From: an uncultured Clostridia bacterium
GTDB lineage: Bacteria > Bacillota > Clostridia > Christensenellales > Aristaeellaceae
Reading direction: 5' to 3'
Length of the DNA: 9,858 nucleotides
NCBI GenBank assembly: GCA_946615785.1
Contig: CAMOIA010000034.1
Location: 1 to 9,858, forward strand
The notes under the pieces are model-generated. The model saw only the letters and a program-made list of their open reading frames with translations, made no database searches and was not told the origin of the DNA. This document shows positions 1-5,441 of the stretch, piece by piece; within the stretch, counting starts at the first letter, position 1; each line of letters opens with the position of its first letter. The position numbers and the translations under genes were made by a program.

Positions 1-13
1 GCCCAAGATGTAA

Positions 14-60
14 TGTCAATAGTTACAACAAGTTTTTTTCAAACTTTTTTTATCAGTCGC
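14..60 (-). promoter_or_regulatory. Promoter upstream half (A-tracts plus -35) firing out of the left edge
   Basis: Read on the minus strand, a consensus -35 box TTGACA lies at 19-14. It is preceded by phased A-tracts at about 55-28 (AAAAAAAG, GAAAAAAACTT). With a normal 17-nt spacer the -10 would fall just outside the window, so only half the promoter is visible. A-tract UP-like sequence next to a perfect -35 resembles rRNA/tRNA promoters of Clostridia, so a stable-RNA gene may begin beyond the edge. That identity is inference; the -35 and A-tracts are seen directly. Confidence 0.5.
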
Positions 61-68
61 TAGCAAAC

Positions 69-115
69 AAAAAAGAGGCCCGCAATCCGTCTCGTTTGAA
101 CCGAACTGCAGGCCT
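69..115 (-). terminator. Rho-independent terminator of the DUF operon
   Basis: On the minus strand a 9-bp stem (AGGCCTGCA at 115-107 pairing with TGCGGGCCT at 84-76, one G-U wobble) is followed by C and then six T residues at 74-69. It lies downstream of the truncated radical SAM gene and of the perfect palindrome, and just before the outward promoter. It is the natural transcription end of the minus-strand operon. The 22-nt loop is long but can form a small inner stem. Confidence 0.7.
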
Positions 116-121
116 GCTGCT

Positions 122-176
122 TTATACTGATCCTGATTAAAAAGGCTAAATGCCTTTTTAATCAGGATCAGTATAA
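122..176. repeat. Perfect 25-bp inverted repeat with 5-nt loop at the radical SAM break point
   Basis: Bases 122-146 are the exact reverse complement of 152-176, separated by TAAAT. The match stops sharply on both sides (121 and 177 do not pair). The inner part (AAAAAGGC loop GCCTTTTT) looks like a bidirectional intrinsic terminator, but perfect arms reaching 25 bp are longer than a terminator needs. The right arm supplies the last codons and the TAA stop of the truncated radical SAM gene. Candidates are a terminator, a palindromic repeat unit, the tip of a mobile element, or a scar of a deletion. Confidence 0.9.
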
Positions 177-424
177 GGATCCGTCACCGAGCAGAAGAAG
201 GCCTCCTTGCCCGCATACTTGCCCGGCCTGTCGATGGCGGGCCAGCTCTTCACATCCACGAACTCGCCCCAGGGCTCCGGATGGTTGGTGAAGCGCTTCA
301 TGAAGCTGGCATAGCAGTATTTGCAGGCATGGGTACACCCAACATAGGGGTTGACGGCAAAATCCGAAACCGGAAGGTTGGTTTTTGTCAGGATGTCTCG
401 GACTGCAATTTCCTGGATCTTCAT
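158..424 (-). pseudogene. Truncated SPL-type radical SAM protein (N-terminal 88 codons only)
   Basis: The 88-residue product carries the radical SAM iron-sulfur motif: CTHACKYCYA with cysteines 30, 34 and 37. It follows the NPYVGC lead-in typical of the spore-photolyase-like/Rv2578c-type group, and SVTDPY near residues 79-84 is another conserved stretch of that group. Family members run to about 250-300 residues. Here the frame ends at TAA in the right arm of a perfect palindrome right after that motif, so most of the TIM-barrel and the SAM-binding part are missing, and nothing resembling the rest is seen to the left. I read it as a broken gene. The ATG at 424 has a GAGGAG site about 11 nt upstream. 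It lies 92 nt below the tocopherol-cyclase-like gene and was probably the last gene of that operon. A short functional [4Fe-4S] peptide is possible but unlikely. Confidence 0.75.
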
Positions 425-516
425 GGATATGTTGGCTCCTCATCTTTCTTTTCAGCGGCGGGCTGCCGGGCGGTGCTGCTTTTGTCCTGTGAATCGACGC
501 CTGATGCTGGCTATTG

Positions 517-1701
517 TCATTCTTCCGGTTCTTCAATCTGACCGGCGCTTTGGGCCTGGTATGGTTTCGTACGGAAGTATTCTCCGTATTCGCAGCCGAT
601 ATGGGTGGCCTCGATTTCGTCCGCCAGAATCCATTGTCCGTCCTGCCGGTCATACAGTTTGACGGTGCCCCAGCCGTTGCCGCCGTTCCACAGGCGCCTG
701 TGATACTTTTTTCCGTTCGGCGCTTCATAGTTGATCAGCAGCATATCCTTCTTCAGGCAATGCACCTCTGTTTCCATGGCTGCGCGGATGTTTTCCTGCC
801 GTACGTGCCAGACGACCTCTTCCGCGTGCTCTTCAAAGGAGAATGCGGTTTTCACCATCAGGTGAGGCTTGGAAAAATTGAACTCGTATTCCTTGCCCTC
901 GTAATAGAACACGCCCAGTAAGCGCCGGTTGAGAGGCATAAAATAAATCTTCGGTCTGCCGCCGCCGATGTCGAACACGCTGTTGTGAAGCTGCTGCCCG
1001 GTCTTTTTGCTGGTCAGGCAGTTGGAGGACAGCCAGACCCAGGGCGAGGTGAAATCCCGGCCCCAGTTTTTGTCCGCGTAGCCGTAGGAACGTTCCGGCG
1101 TCACCGTGTACTGCCGGCCATTGAACGCAATCGTCCCGCTGTAGGCGCTCTTCATGCCCTCCGCGTGCCAGTACATGGCGAAGGCTTCCGCGTCCCGCAG
1201 GGGCTTGCTGGCCCCGTAGCCCACATTGAAGGCGATCTGTTTGTCGATTTTCAAATCCCAGGCCATTTCGCCCGCGTCGCACATCCATTCCGGATGAGCG
1301 GCAGCCTCTTCGGGCGTGATGGTTACGCTGCCCCTGAGCGCCGTCTCGCAGGCCATGCAATCCGCCGCTTCGATTCTGTACGGCGCCTCCCCGTGCAGTG
1401 TGATGTCCTTCCAGGCGAAAAAACGGTGCAGCTGGCAGGCATCCTCGCCCCAGGTGCCGACCTTCACCATCAGGTAGGACGGTTTTTTCCCGGCGGCCTT
1501 GTTTTCACTCTTCTGCCCCAGAACAGGCTCATCCTCCGCCAATGCCGGGTTGCAGACAAAGAATTCAATAAAAAAAGGCTTGTCCTCACCGGTTTTAGCG
1601 TCCTGTGCGGTGAAGGAATGCCACCACCAGTCGTAGCCGCGAACGGCCAGAGGGCCGTGCAGCATCAGGGCATCCCGGGTGATATCGTGCTGGTTAAACA
1701 T
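517..1701 (-). CDS. Tocopherol cyclase/CrtC-like beta-barrel protein of unknown substrate
   Basis: A 394-residue soluble protein with no signal peptide or membrane segment. The block YSGTIAFNGRQYTV (187-200) followed by DKNWGRDFTSPWVWLSS (210-226) matches the conserved KNWG...W.W core of the tocopherol cyclase family and the related carotenoid hydratase CrtC, which share a lipocalin-like double barrel. The aromatic-rich N-terminus (YDWWWHSF, 23-30) and C-terminal WNGGNGWGTVKLYDR (338-352) also suggit a beta-sheet binding fold. In a likely non-photosynthetic Firmicute there is no tocopherol pathway, so the family name should not be read as the function; a lipophilic ligand or hydratase/isomerase role is guesswork. 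Its ATG shares one base with the stop of the upstream gene (TGATG), and GAGAGGAAG sits 8 nt before it, so translation is probably coupled. Confidence 0.65.
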   Translation of the reverse strand: MFNQHDITRDALMLHGPLAVRGYDWWWHSFTAQDAKTGEDKPFFIEFFVCNPALAEDEPVLGQKSENKAAGKKPSYLMVKVGTWGEDACQLHRFFAWKDITLHGEAPYRIEAADCMACETALRGSVTITPEEAAAHPEWMCDAGEMAWDLKIDKQIAFNVGYGASKPLRDAEAFAMYWHAEGMKSAYSGTIAFNGRQYTVTPERSYGYADKNWGRDFTSPWVWLSSNCLTSKKTGQQLHNSVFDIGGGRPKIYFMPLNRRLLGVFYYEGKEYEFNFSKPHLMVKTAFSFEEHAEEVVWHVRQENIRAAMETEVHCLKKDMLLINYEAPNGKKYHRRLWNGGNGWGTVKLYDRQDGQWILADEIEATHIGCEYGEYFRTKPYQAQSAGQIEEPEE

Positions 1702-2138
1702 CAGGTGCGCTTCCTCTCTGTCATCTGGGATCCTGTTTTTGCATAAGTTTCATCGCACCAGCGGGCGATCCTTTGAATCAGCTCCGCCGGCAGCTCCGCG
1801 TCATACGGAAAACGGATGGTTCCCTTGCTGACATTGTATTTTTGTAATTCGTCTGCGAAATGCGCGACGGCTTCGTCGCCCGGGTACAGGCCCAGGTGCC
1901 TTTTCGAGGCCGCAAAATGGATCAGGTTTCTGCCTTTCCAGTAGGTGGGCATCGACCAGGCGATCCGTTCCTCAGCGTCCGGGATCGCCGAGCGGAGAAG
2001 GCTCCGGAGCTCTTCAAGCCTTGGCTGAATGGCCTCGTCCTGCGCGGCGATGTATTCGTCGACGTTCTTCGGTTTCACACAGTCATGATCCTGATCCTGC
2101 CTTATGAGCCTGCGTCCACATTTCGGGCACTTCCACAT
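1701..2138 (-). CDS. DUF1801 (YdhG-like) protein with N-terminal zinc-ribbon-like knuckle
   Basis: 145 residues. Residues 1-20 form a small metal-binding candidate: CPKCG (Cys4, Cys7) and DHDC (His18, Cys20). Residues from about 27 to 135 match DUF1801/YdhG-like proteins (sometimes called iron-chaperone-like or frataxin-like): an N-terminal helix EYIAAQDEAIQPRLEELRSLLRSAIP, then EERIAWSMPTYWKGRNLIHFAASKRHLGLYPG and the FPYDAELPAELIQRIARWCDE end. Known members are small intracellular proteins without a proven reaction. The ATG at 2138 has GAGGT 7 nt upstream, overlapping the TAA of the DUF2200 gene, and the TGA overlaps the next start. The knuckle plus DUF1801 arrangement could mean a metal-dependent or nucleic-acid contact, but that is inference. 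Confidence 0.8.
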   Translation of the reverse strand: MWKCPKCGRRLIRQDQDHDCVKPKNVDEYIAAQDEAIQPRLEELRSLLRSAIPDAEERIAWSMPTYWKGRNLIHFAASKRHLGLYPGDEAVAHFADELQKYNVSKGTIRFPYDAELPAELIQRIARWCDETYAKTGSQMTERKRT

Positions 2139-2143
2139 GTATT

Positions 2144-2479
2144 TTACCTCAGAATCCTGTCCATCGGCTTTCCCTTTGCCAGCTCGTCCACCAGCTTGTC
2201 CAGCCAGCGGATCTTCTGCATCAGCTTATCTTCGATCTCTTCCACCTTCACGCCGCAGACGCTGCCCCTGATCAGGCTCGCTCTCGGGTTCATCTTTGGC
2301 GCATGTTCAAAGAATTCCGCATAGGTCACGTCCAGGTCGGCGGACGTCATATCGTACCCCGTGAGCCAGGCCGTGACCTGATCGACCTCGGCTTTGCTTC
2401 GGCCCTTGCGTTCCGCTTTCTGTACGAGCAGCGGATAGACCTCGGATACTTTCATCTCGAAAATCGTTTTCCTCGGCAT
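2144..2479 (-). CDS. DUF2200 family protein
   Basis: 111 residues, the full usual length of DUF2200. Family features are easy to see: IFEMKVSEVYPLLVQKAERKGR near the start, then VDQVTAWLTGYD, FFEHAPKMNP, SLIRGSVCGVKVEEIED (about 68-84) and the closing IRWLDKLVDELAKGKPMDRILR. The family is a small cytosolic, mostly helical protein of unknown function found widely in Firmicutes and Proteobacteria. The ATG has AGGAGG 9 nt upstream, and the gene follows the DUF5655-like gene after 17 nt. It ends five bases before the DUF1801 start, so it is part of the same operon. Confidence 0.88.
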   Translation of the reverse strand: MPRKTIFEMKVSEVYPLLVQKAERKGRSKAEVDQVTAWLTGYDMTSADLDVTYAEFFEHAPKMNPRASLIRGSVCGVKVEEIEDKLMQKIRWLDKLVDELAKGKPMDRILR

Positions 2480-2496
2480 GGAAATCTTCCTCCTGT

Positions 2497-2877
2497 TCAG
2501 CGCTTTCCGGAGGCGAACGCTGCCGCTTCCCGGATCCAGCCCATCAGTTCCCCATCCGCCTCTTTAGCTGAGCCGATCATCACATGATGCGTCCACCGGC
2601 CCGGATACGGCTCCGCCGCCGCGTCGATGCGGGAGGAAGTGACTCGACAGGGCAGACCGAAGGTCACCGTCAGGAAAGGCTCCGGGCGTTCTTTCGCTTT
2701 CCGGACAGGCGTGAAGGATATGGCTGCGAACATGCGCTTCGTGAAGAAAGAAATCTGTGTTTTCTTCACCTCGATCCGGGCATCGGGTACGCTGGCAAGG
2801 ATGCTGCCTTTCAGCCTTTCGTACAGGGGCAGCGCGGACGGATGGCGGTCGAAAAACAGCATTTCATCTGATGTCAC
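2497..2877 (-). CDS. DUF5655-like domain protein
   Basis: 126 residues. The order ALPLYERLKGSI, PDARIEVKKTQISFFTKRMFAAISF (about 31-55), PFLTVTFGLP and WTHHVMIGSAKEADGELMGWIREA is typical of DUF5655 proteins, small alpha/beta domains often found alone or next to DUF1801-type genes. No enzyme motif is visible and the function is unknown. I accept the GTG start at 2877. It overlaps the stop of the DUF1905 gene by four bases (GTGA), and AAAGGAAG lies about 8 nt upstream. The in-frame ATG five codons in has no Shine-Dalgarno sequence. Coupled translation with the DUF1905 gene is likely. Confidence 0.75.
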   Translation of the reverse strand: MTSDEMLFFDRHPSALPLYERLKGSILASVPDARIEVKKTQISFFTKRMFAAISFTPVRKAKERPEPFLTVTFGLPCRVTSSRIDAAAEPYPGRWTHHVMIGSAKEADGELMGWIREAAAFASGKR

Positions 2878-3167
2878 GGCTTTTCTTCCTTTGCTTCCGT
2901 AATCACCACATGGACAAAATCCCCATCGCCCTTGCCAAGTCGGGTCCGAATGGCTTTCAGGACGCCGATCACATAGCAGACGCTGCCGTCTGCATTCCTG
3001 ACGCCCATATTGACGACGCTTCCGTCATAGGAAAGCCCGTCAAACGCCGCATGCACCTTCAGCCTGCCCTTGCCGCATTCCGTGCGGAGGTCGAAGGGAA
3101 AAGCGACGTATGCGCCGCCGCTTTCAGGATCGACATGGATTTCGGCGTCATATTCGTATGTTTTCAT
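2874..3167 (-). CDS. DUF1905 family protein
   Basis: 97 residues, a single DUF1905 domain. It opens with YEYDAEIHVDPESGGAYVAFPFDL, continues with GKGRLKVHAAFDGLSYDGSV (about 33-52), and ends with IGVLKAIRTRLGKGDGDFVHVVITE. This small beta-barrel family also occurs fused to a bacteriocin-protection (YdeI/OmdA) domain; no such domain follows here. The activity is unknown. The ATG overlaps the stop of DUF503 by four bases (ATGA), and the TGA overlaps the GTG of the next gene in the same way, so three consecutive genes are translationally chained. Confidence 0.85.
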   Translation of the reverse strand: MKTYEYDAEIHVDPESGGAYVAFPFDLRTECGKGRLKVHAAFDGLSYDGSVVNMGVRNADGSVCYVIGVLKAIRTRLGKGDGDFVHVVITEAKEEKP

Positions 3168-3445
3168 CGGATTTCTCTCTGCTCGTCCAGGATTTCCGCC
3201 TCTGTGTTATTTTCCACAAAATCGGATATTTCATCCATCAGGCTGTCTGCCATCGCGGTATGCGGAGCGATGGCCGCCACACCGATCACGATGATCTGAT
3301 GGGTGTCCTGCTCGTCGATTTCTGCTGCGGAAACGTGAAAATGGTTCTGCAGCTTTGAAACGAGGCTCTTTACCACCATTCTCTTTTCCTTCAGGCTGTG
3401 TACCCAGGGCGCGTGCAGGCGGAAGGTCATGGCAGCGATGATCAT
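3164..3445 (-). CDS. DUF503 (YlxP-like) protein, first gene of the DUF operon
   Basis: 93 residues, the normal length of DUF503. The start MIIAAMTFRL and the signature HSLKEKRMVVKSLVSKLQNHFHVSAAEID (about 16-44) identify the family. In Bacillus it is YlxP, encoded among nusA-infB-rbfA, with an unclear, possibly ribosome-related role. The open frame extends upstream to 3571, but I place the start at ATG 3445. AGGAGG lies exactly 8 nt before it, homologues begin here, and the predicted transcription start near 3535 would leave the longer start untranscribed. The stop overlaps the DUF1905 start. Its position outside the translation-factor cluster is unusual for the Bacillus arrangement and may mark a second copy in the genome. 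Confidence 0.85.
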   Translation of the reverse strand: MIIAAMTFRLHAPWVHSLKEKRMVVKSLVSKLQNHFHVSAAEIDEQDTHQIIVIGVAAIAPHTAMADSLMDEISDFVENNTEAEILDEQREIR

Positions 3446-3483
3446 GTATGTCCCCTCCTCTGTTACGCCTTTTTCCTGCCGGG

Positions 3484-3506
3484 AAAGAAGCCTGTGGAGC
3501 TTCTTT
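3484..3506 (-). other. Hairpin in the DUF operon leader
   Basis: AAAGAAGC at 3484-3491 and GCTTCTTT at 3499-3506 are perfect 8-bp arms around a 7-nt loop, with further CCGG pairing outside. The structure lies in the roughly 90-nt untranslated leader between the promoter and the DUF503 start. No T-tract follows on the minus strand, so it is not an intrinsic terminator. It could stabilise the mRNA 5' end or be a protein-binding site. Confidence 0.45.
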
Positions 3507-3534
3507 TGCCGGTGCGTATTTTTCATCGTCAAAC

Positions 3535-3570
3535 CGTTGAAAGTATACCATGCAATCGTCCGTTTGTCCA
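3535..3570 (-). promoter_or_regulatory. Strong sigma-A-type promoter of the DUF operon
   Basis: On the minus strand, -35 TGGACA (3570-3565) and -10 TATACT (3547-3542) are separated by exactly 17 nt. The -10 is extended by an upstream TG (TGGTATACT). Transcription would start near 3535, giving a leader of about 90 nt. The match to the housekeeping consensus is good and there is no terminator between it and the DUF503 gene. Confidence 0.75.
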
Positions 3571-3651
3571 CGAAGAGAAAACCGGCAGGGCCTGCGGGTT
3601 CGAACCGGCGTCGATTTCCCGGATCAGGCAGGTTTGATTGCTTTTTAACAG

Positions 3652-3690
3652 AAAAAGGAACGGCTTCTCCGGGGCGCGGGAAGCCATTCC
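3652..3690 (-). terminator. Rho-independent terminator of the CoA-transferase gene
   Basis: On the minus strand, GGAATGGCTTC (3690-3680) pairs with GAAGCCGTTCC (3667-3657) over 11 bp with one U-G wobble and a 12-nt GC-rich loop, followed at once by TTTTT (3656-3652). It begins 34 nt after the CoA-transferase stop and separates that unit from the DUF operon promoter. Confidence 0.88.
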
Positions 3691-3724
3691 TGATCGTATC
3701 GCGGATGTTTCGGGACTCAAAACG

Positions 3725-5248
3725 CTATTTAAGGTCCGCCCTTTCAACGGGGAAGGGAAGAAGGGACAGGATGTCCTTCTCCGCGTCCACGCCGGGATAG
3801 ACCTCGCGGAGGCAGAGACCGGTATCCGTCAGTTCGAAAACACAGCGTTCGGTCACATACAATACGCGCTGTTTGTTTTTGCGTGCCCGCACGGCGGAAA
3901 AGCTGACAGAGCGCACTTCGTTGACGAATTTCGGGATTTCGCCGTTCTGAATGATGGTCACGTCGTCCTTTTTCCGCTCCATCACAAGGCCCTTGGTGTT
4001 GAAGGTGAGGCAGAAAACCACGGTGGGCGTTTTGGCGGTGATGTTCGCAAACCCGCCGATGCCGCTGAAGGTTTCCGGACCGCGGTGCGCGTTCACGTTG
4101 CCGTGCCGGTCCACCTCGAACGCGCCCATAAAGCAGATGTTGAGCCCGCCGGAATTATACAGGTCGAACTGGTTGGCCATGTCGTATACGGAGGCCGCGC
4201 CGATCATGGCGCCAAAGACGGTGCCAGAGGCCGGGAACCCGCCGATGCCGCCGGATTCGACTGTCATGGTGATCTTGTCCAGCAGCCCGTTTTTGCGCGC
4301 GTAGCGGCTCACGGTTTCCGGAATCCCGATGCCGATGTTCACAATGTCGCCCTCGTGCAGCTCCTTTGCCGCCCGGCGGCCGATGGTGTTGTAGGCGGGG
4401 TTGGATTTTGTGCGCGCCATGGACAGATCGTCGATCATTTCCTGCCAGCCCTTCCATTCCTCGTAGGGGATGGCAAAGGAACCGGTCAGCGCCTTGAAGG
4501 CCACAGGGCGCGCTTCGGGCTCCGCCTGGACGATCACATCCACTAGGCAGCCGGGAATGATGGTGTTCCTGGGGCGGGTGTGCGTCGTCACCAGACGGTC
4601 CACCTGCACGATTACCTTGCCCCGGTTCGCCTTCACCGCCTGGCAGATGGACAGCGCGTCGCCGGACATGTACATGTCGTCGAAGGAAATGTTGCCGAAG
4701 CGGTCGGCCGCGGTGCCCTTGATGAGCGCCGTGGTGATTTTGGGCAGCTGATAATACAGGTATTCTTCCCCGTCCACCGTGACGTCCTTGACAAGGGTCT
4801 GATCCTTTGAAAGGCTGTTGATGCCGGGGCCTTCGCGCCGCGGATCCACAAAAATGTCCAGGCCCACTTTGCTCAGCGCGCCGGGAATGCCGCTGGCCTG
4901 GGCGCGGATGGCGTGGCTGATGCAGCCAAGCGGCAGGTTGTACGCCTCAAACCGATCCTCCAGCACGAGGTGCTTGGTGGAGGGCATGGCGCCGAAATGA
5001 CCGCAGATCAGCTTTTTGACCGCGCCCTCGCGGATATAGCCCTCCGCGGAGCGGTCAGGGTCCCATACGCCAAAGCCCGCGCTGGATATCATGGTCAGGT
5101 CGCGGGGCTCCCCGGTCGCATGGTAACGGCGGTAGATGGCCTCGTGCAGTTCGACGGGGTTTTCGATGCCCACGAAGGAATTCACGCAGATGGTTTCGCC
5201 GTTCTGAATCAGCCCGGCAGCTTCGTCGCTTGTCAGAATCCGATACAT
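3725..5248 (-). CDS. Family I acyl-CoA:carboxylate CoA-transferase (propionate/acetate/3-ketoacid type)
   Basis: 507 residues, the size of single-chain enzymes in which the alpha and beta subunits of 3-ketoacid CoA-transferases are fused, such as propionate CoA-transferase (Pct) and YdiF. The enzyme moves CoA between an acyl-CoA and a free short-chain acid through a glutamyl-CoA thioester. The N-terminal half (about 1-270) holds SSAGFGVWD, GHFGAMPS and DRFGNISFDDMYMS. The C-terminal half holds NIGIGIPETVSRY (304-316) and TVESGGIGGFPASG (329-342), where Glu331 is the expected catalytic nucleophile, then AHRGPETFSGIGGF. No part is missing. The ATG at 5248 has GGAGG only 4 nt upstream, a short but usable spacing. 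It is a monocistronic unit with its own promoter and terminator. The acyl substrate cannot be settled from the sequence; a fermentative or chain-exchange role is likely. Confidence 0.9.
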   Translation of the reverse strand: MYRILTSDEAAGLIQNGETICVNSFVGIENPVELHEAIYRRYHATGEPRDLTMISSAGFGVWDPDRSAEGYIREGAVKKLICGHFGAMPSTKHLVLEDRFEAYNLPLGCISHAIRAQASGIPGALSKVGLDIFVDPRREGPGINSLSKDQTLVKDVTVDGEEYLYYQLPKITTALIKGTAADRFGNISFDDMYMSGDALSICQAVKANRGKVIVQVDRLVTTHTRPRNTIIPGCLVDVIVQAEPEARPVAFKALTGSFAIPYEEWKGWQEMIDDLSMARTKSNPAYNTIGRRAAKELHEGDIVNIGIGIPETVSRYARKNGLLDKITMTVESGGIGGFPASGTVFGAMIGAASVYDMANQFDLYNSGGLNICFMGAFEVDRHGNVNAHRGPETFSGIGGFANITAKTPTVVFCLTFNTKGLVMERKKDDVTIIQNGEIPKFVNEVRSVSFSAVRARKNKQRVLYVTERCVFELTDTGLCLREVYPGVDAEKDILSLLPFPVERADLK

Positions 5249-5279
5249 ACATCCTCCAACGCCGCGTAAAAAACACAGC

Positions 5280-5315
5280 TTGGATATTTATACAACAAAA
5301 CGGAAAAAATGAAAA
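5280..5315 (-). promoter_or_regulatory. Predicted promoter of the CoA-transferase gene
   Basis: On the minus strand, -10 TATAAA (5292-5287) and -35-like TTTTCA (5315-5310) are spaced by 17 nt within a very AT-rich stretch. Transcription would begin near 5280, about 30 nt before the ATG. The -35 matches only four of six consensus bases, but the AT-rich block stands out from the GC-rich surroundings. Confidence 0.5.
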
Positions 5316-5366
5316 GATTTTTTTCTGTACATAAACCCGGGCCGGATTCTTAGCGGCGTTTGTGTG

Positions 5367-5428
5367 AAAAAAGCCCCCGCGGGCCGCAGCATGCGAAATG
5401 CAGTCGCGGACAGCAAGGGGCGGCTTTT
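5367..5428 (-). terminator. Probable terminator of the antiporter gene
   Basis: On the minus strand, AAAAGCCGCCCC (5428-5417) can pair with GGGGGCTTTT (5377-5368) with one bulged G. The second arm runs into six T residues (5372-5367). The loop is long (about 40 nt) and can fold further. A shorter GCCC/GGGC stem directly before the T-tract is an alternative. Position after the antiporter stop and before the next promoter fits a terminator. Confidence 0.6.
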
Positions 5429-5441
5429 GCCACAGGAATGT

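Noticed and set aside
122..176. Palindrome as a simple assembly fold-back artefact
   Set aside because: A fold-back chimera would extend much farther than 25 bp. Here the flanks differ completely on both sides; long-read data would still be needed to exclude it fully.
168..728. 186-codon minus-strand frame overlapping the radical SAM stub and the tocopherol-cyclase-like gene
   Set aside because: It is another frame of two better-supported genes; the composition is low in hydrophobic residues and has no family match.
985..1746. 253-codon plus-strand open frame
   Set aside because: Antisense to the tocopherol-cyclase-like gene, with no domain and no convincing start signal.
3591..3615. T-loop-like GGGTTCGAACC suggesting a tRNA
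   Set aside because: The flanking bases cannot form a 5-bp T-stem and no acceptor, D or anticodon arm is found on either strand.
3529..3747. 72-codon minus-strand frame between the CoA-transferase and the DUF operon
   Set aside because: It spans an intrinsic terminator and the operon promoter, and has no ribosome binding site or recognisable domain.
3638..4546. 302-codon plus-strand open frame opposite the CoA-transferase
   Set aside because: It runs through the terminator and over the catalytic region of the CoA-transferase in antisense, has no recognisable domain, and is a codon-bias shadow.
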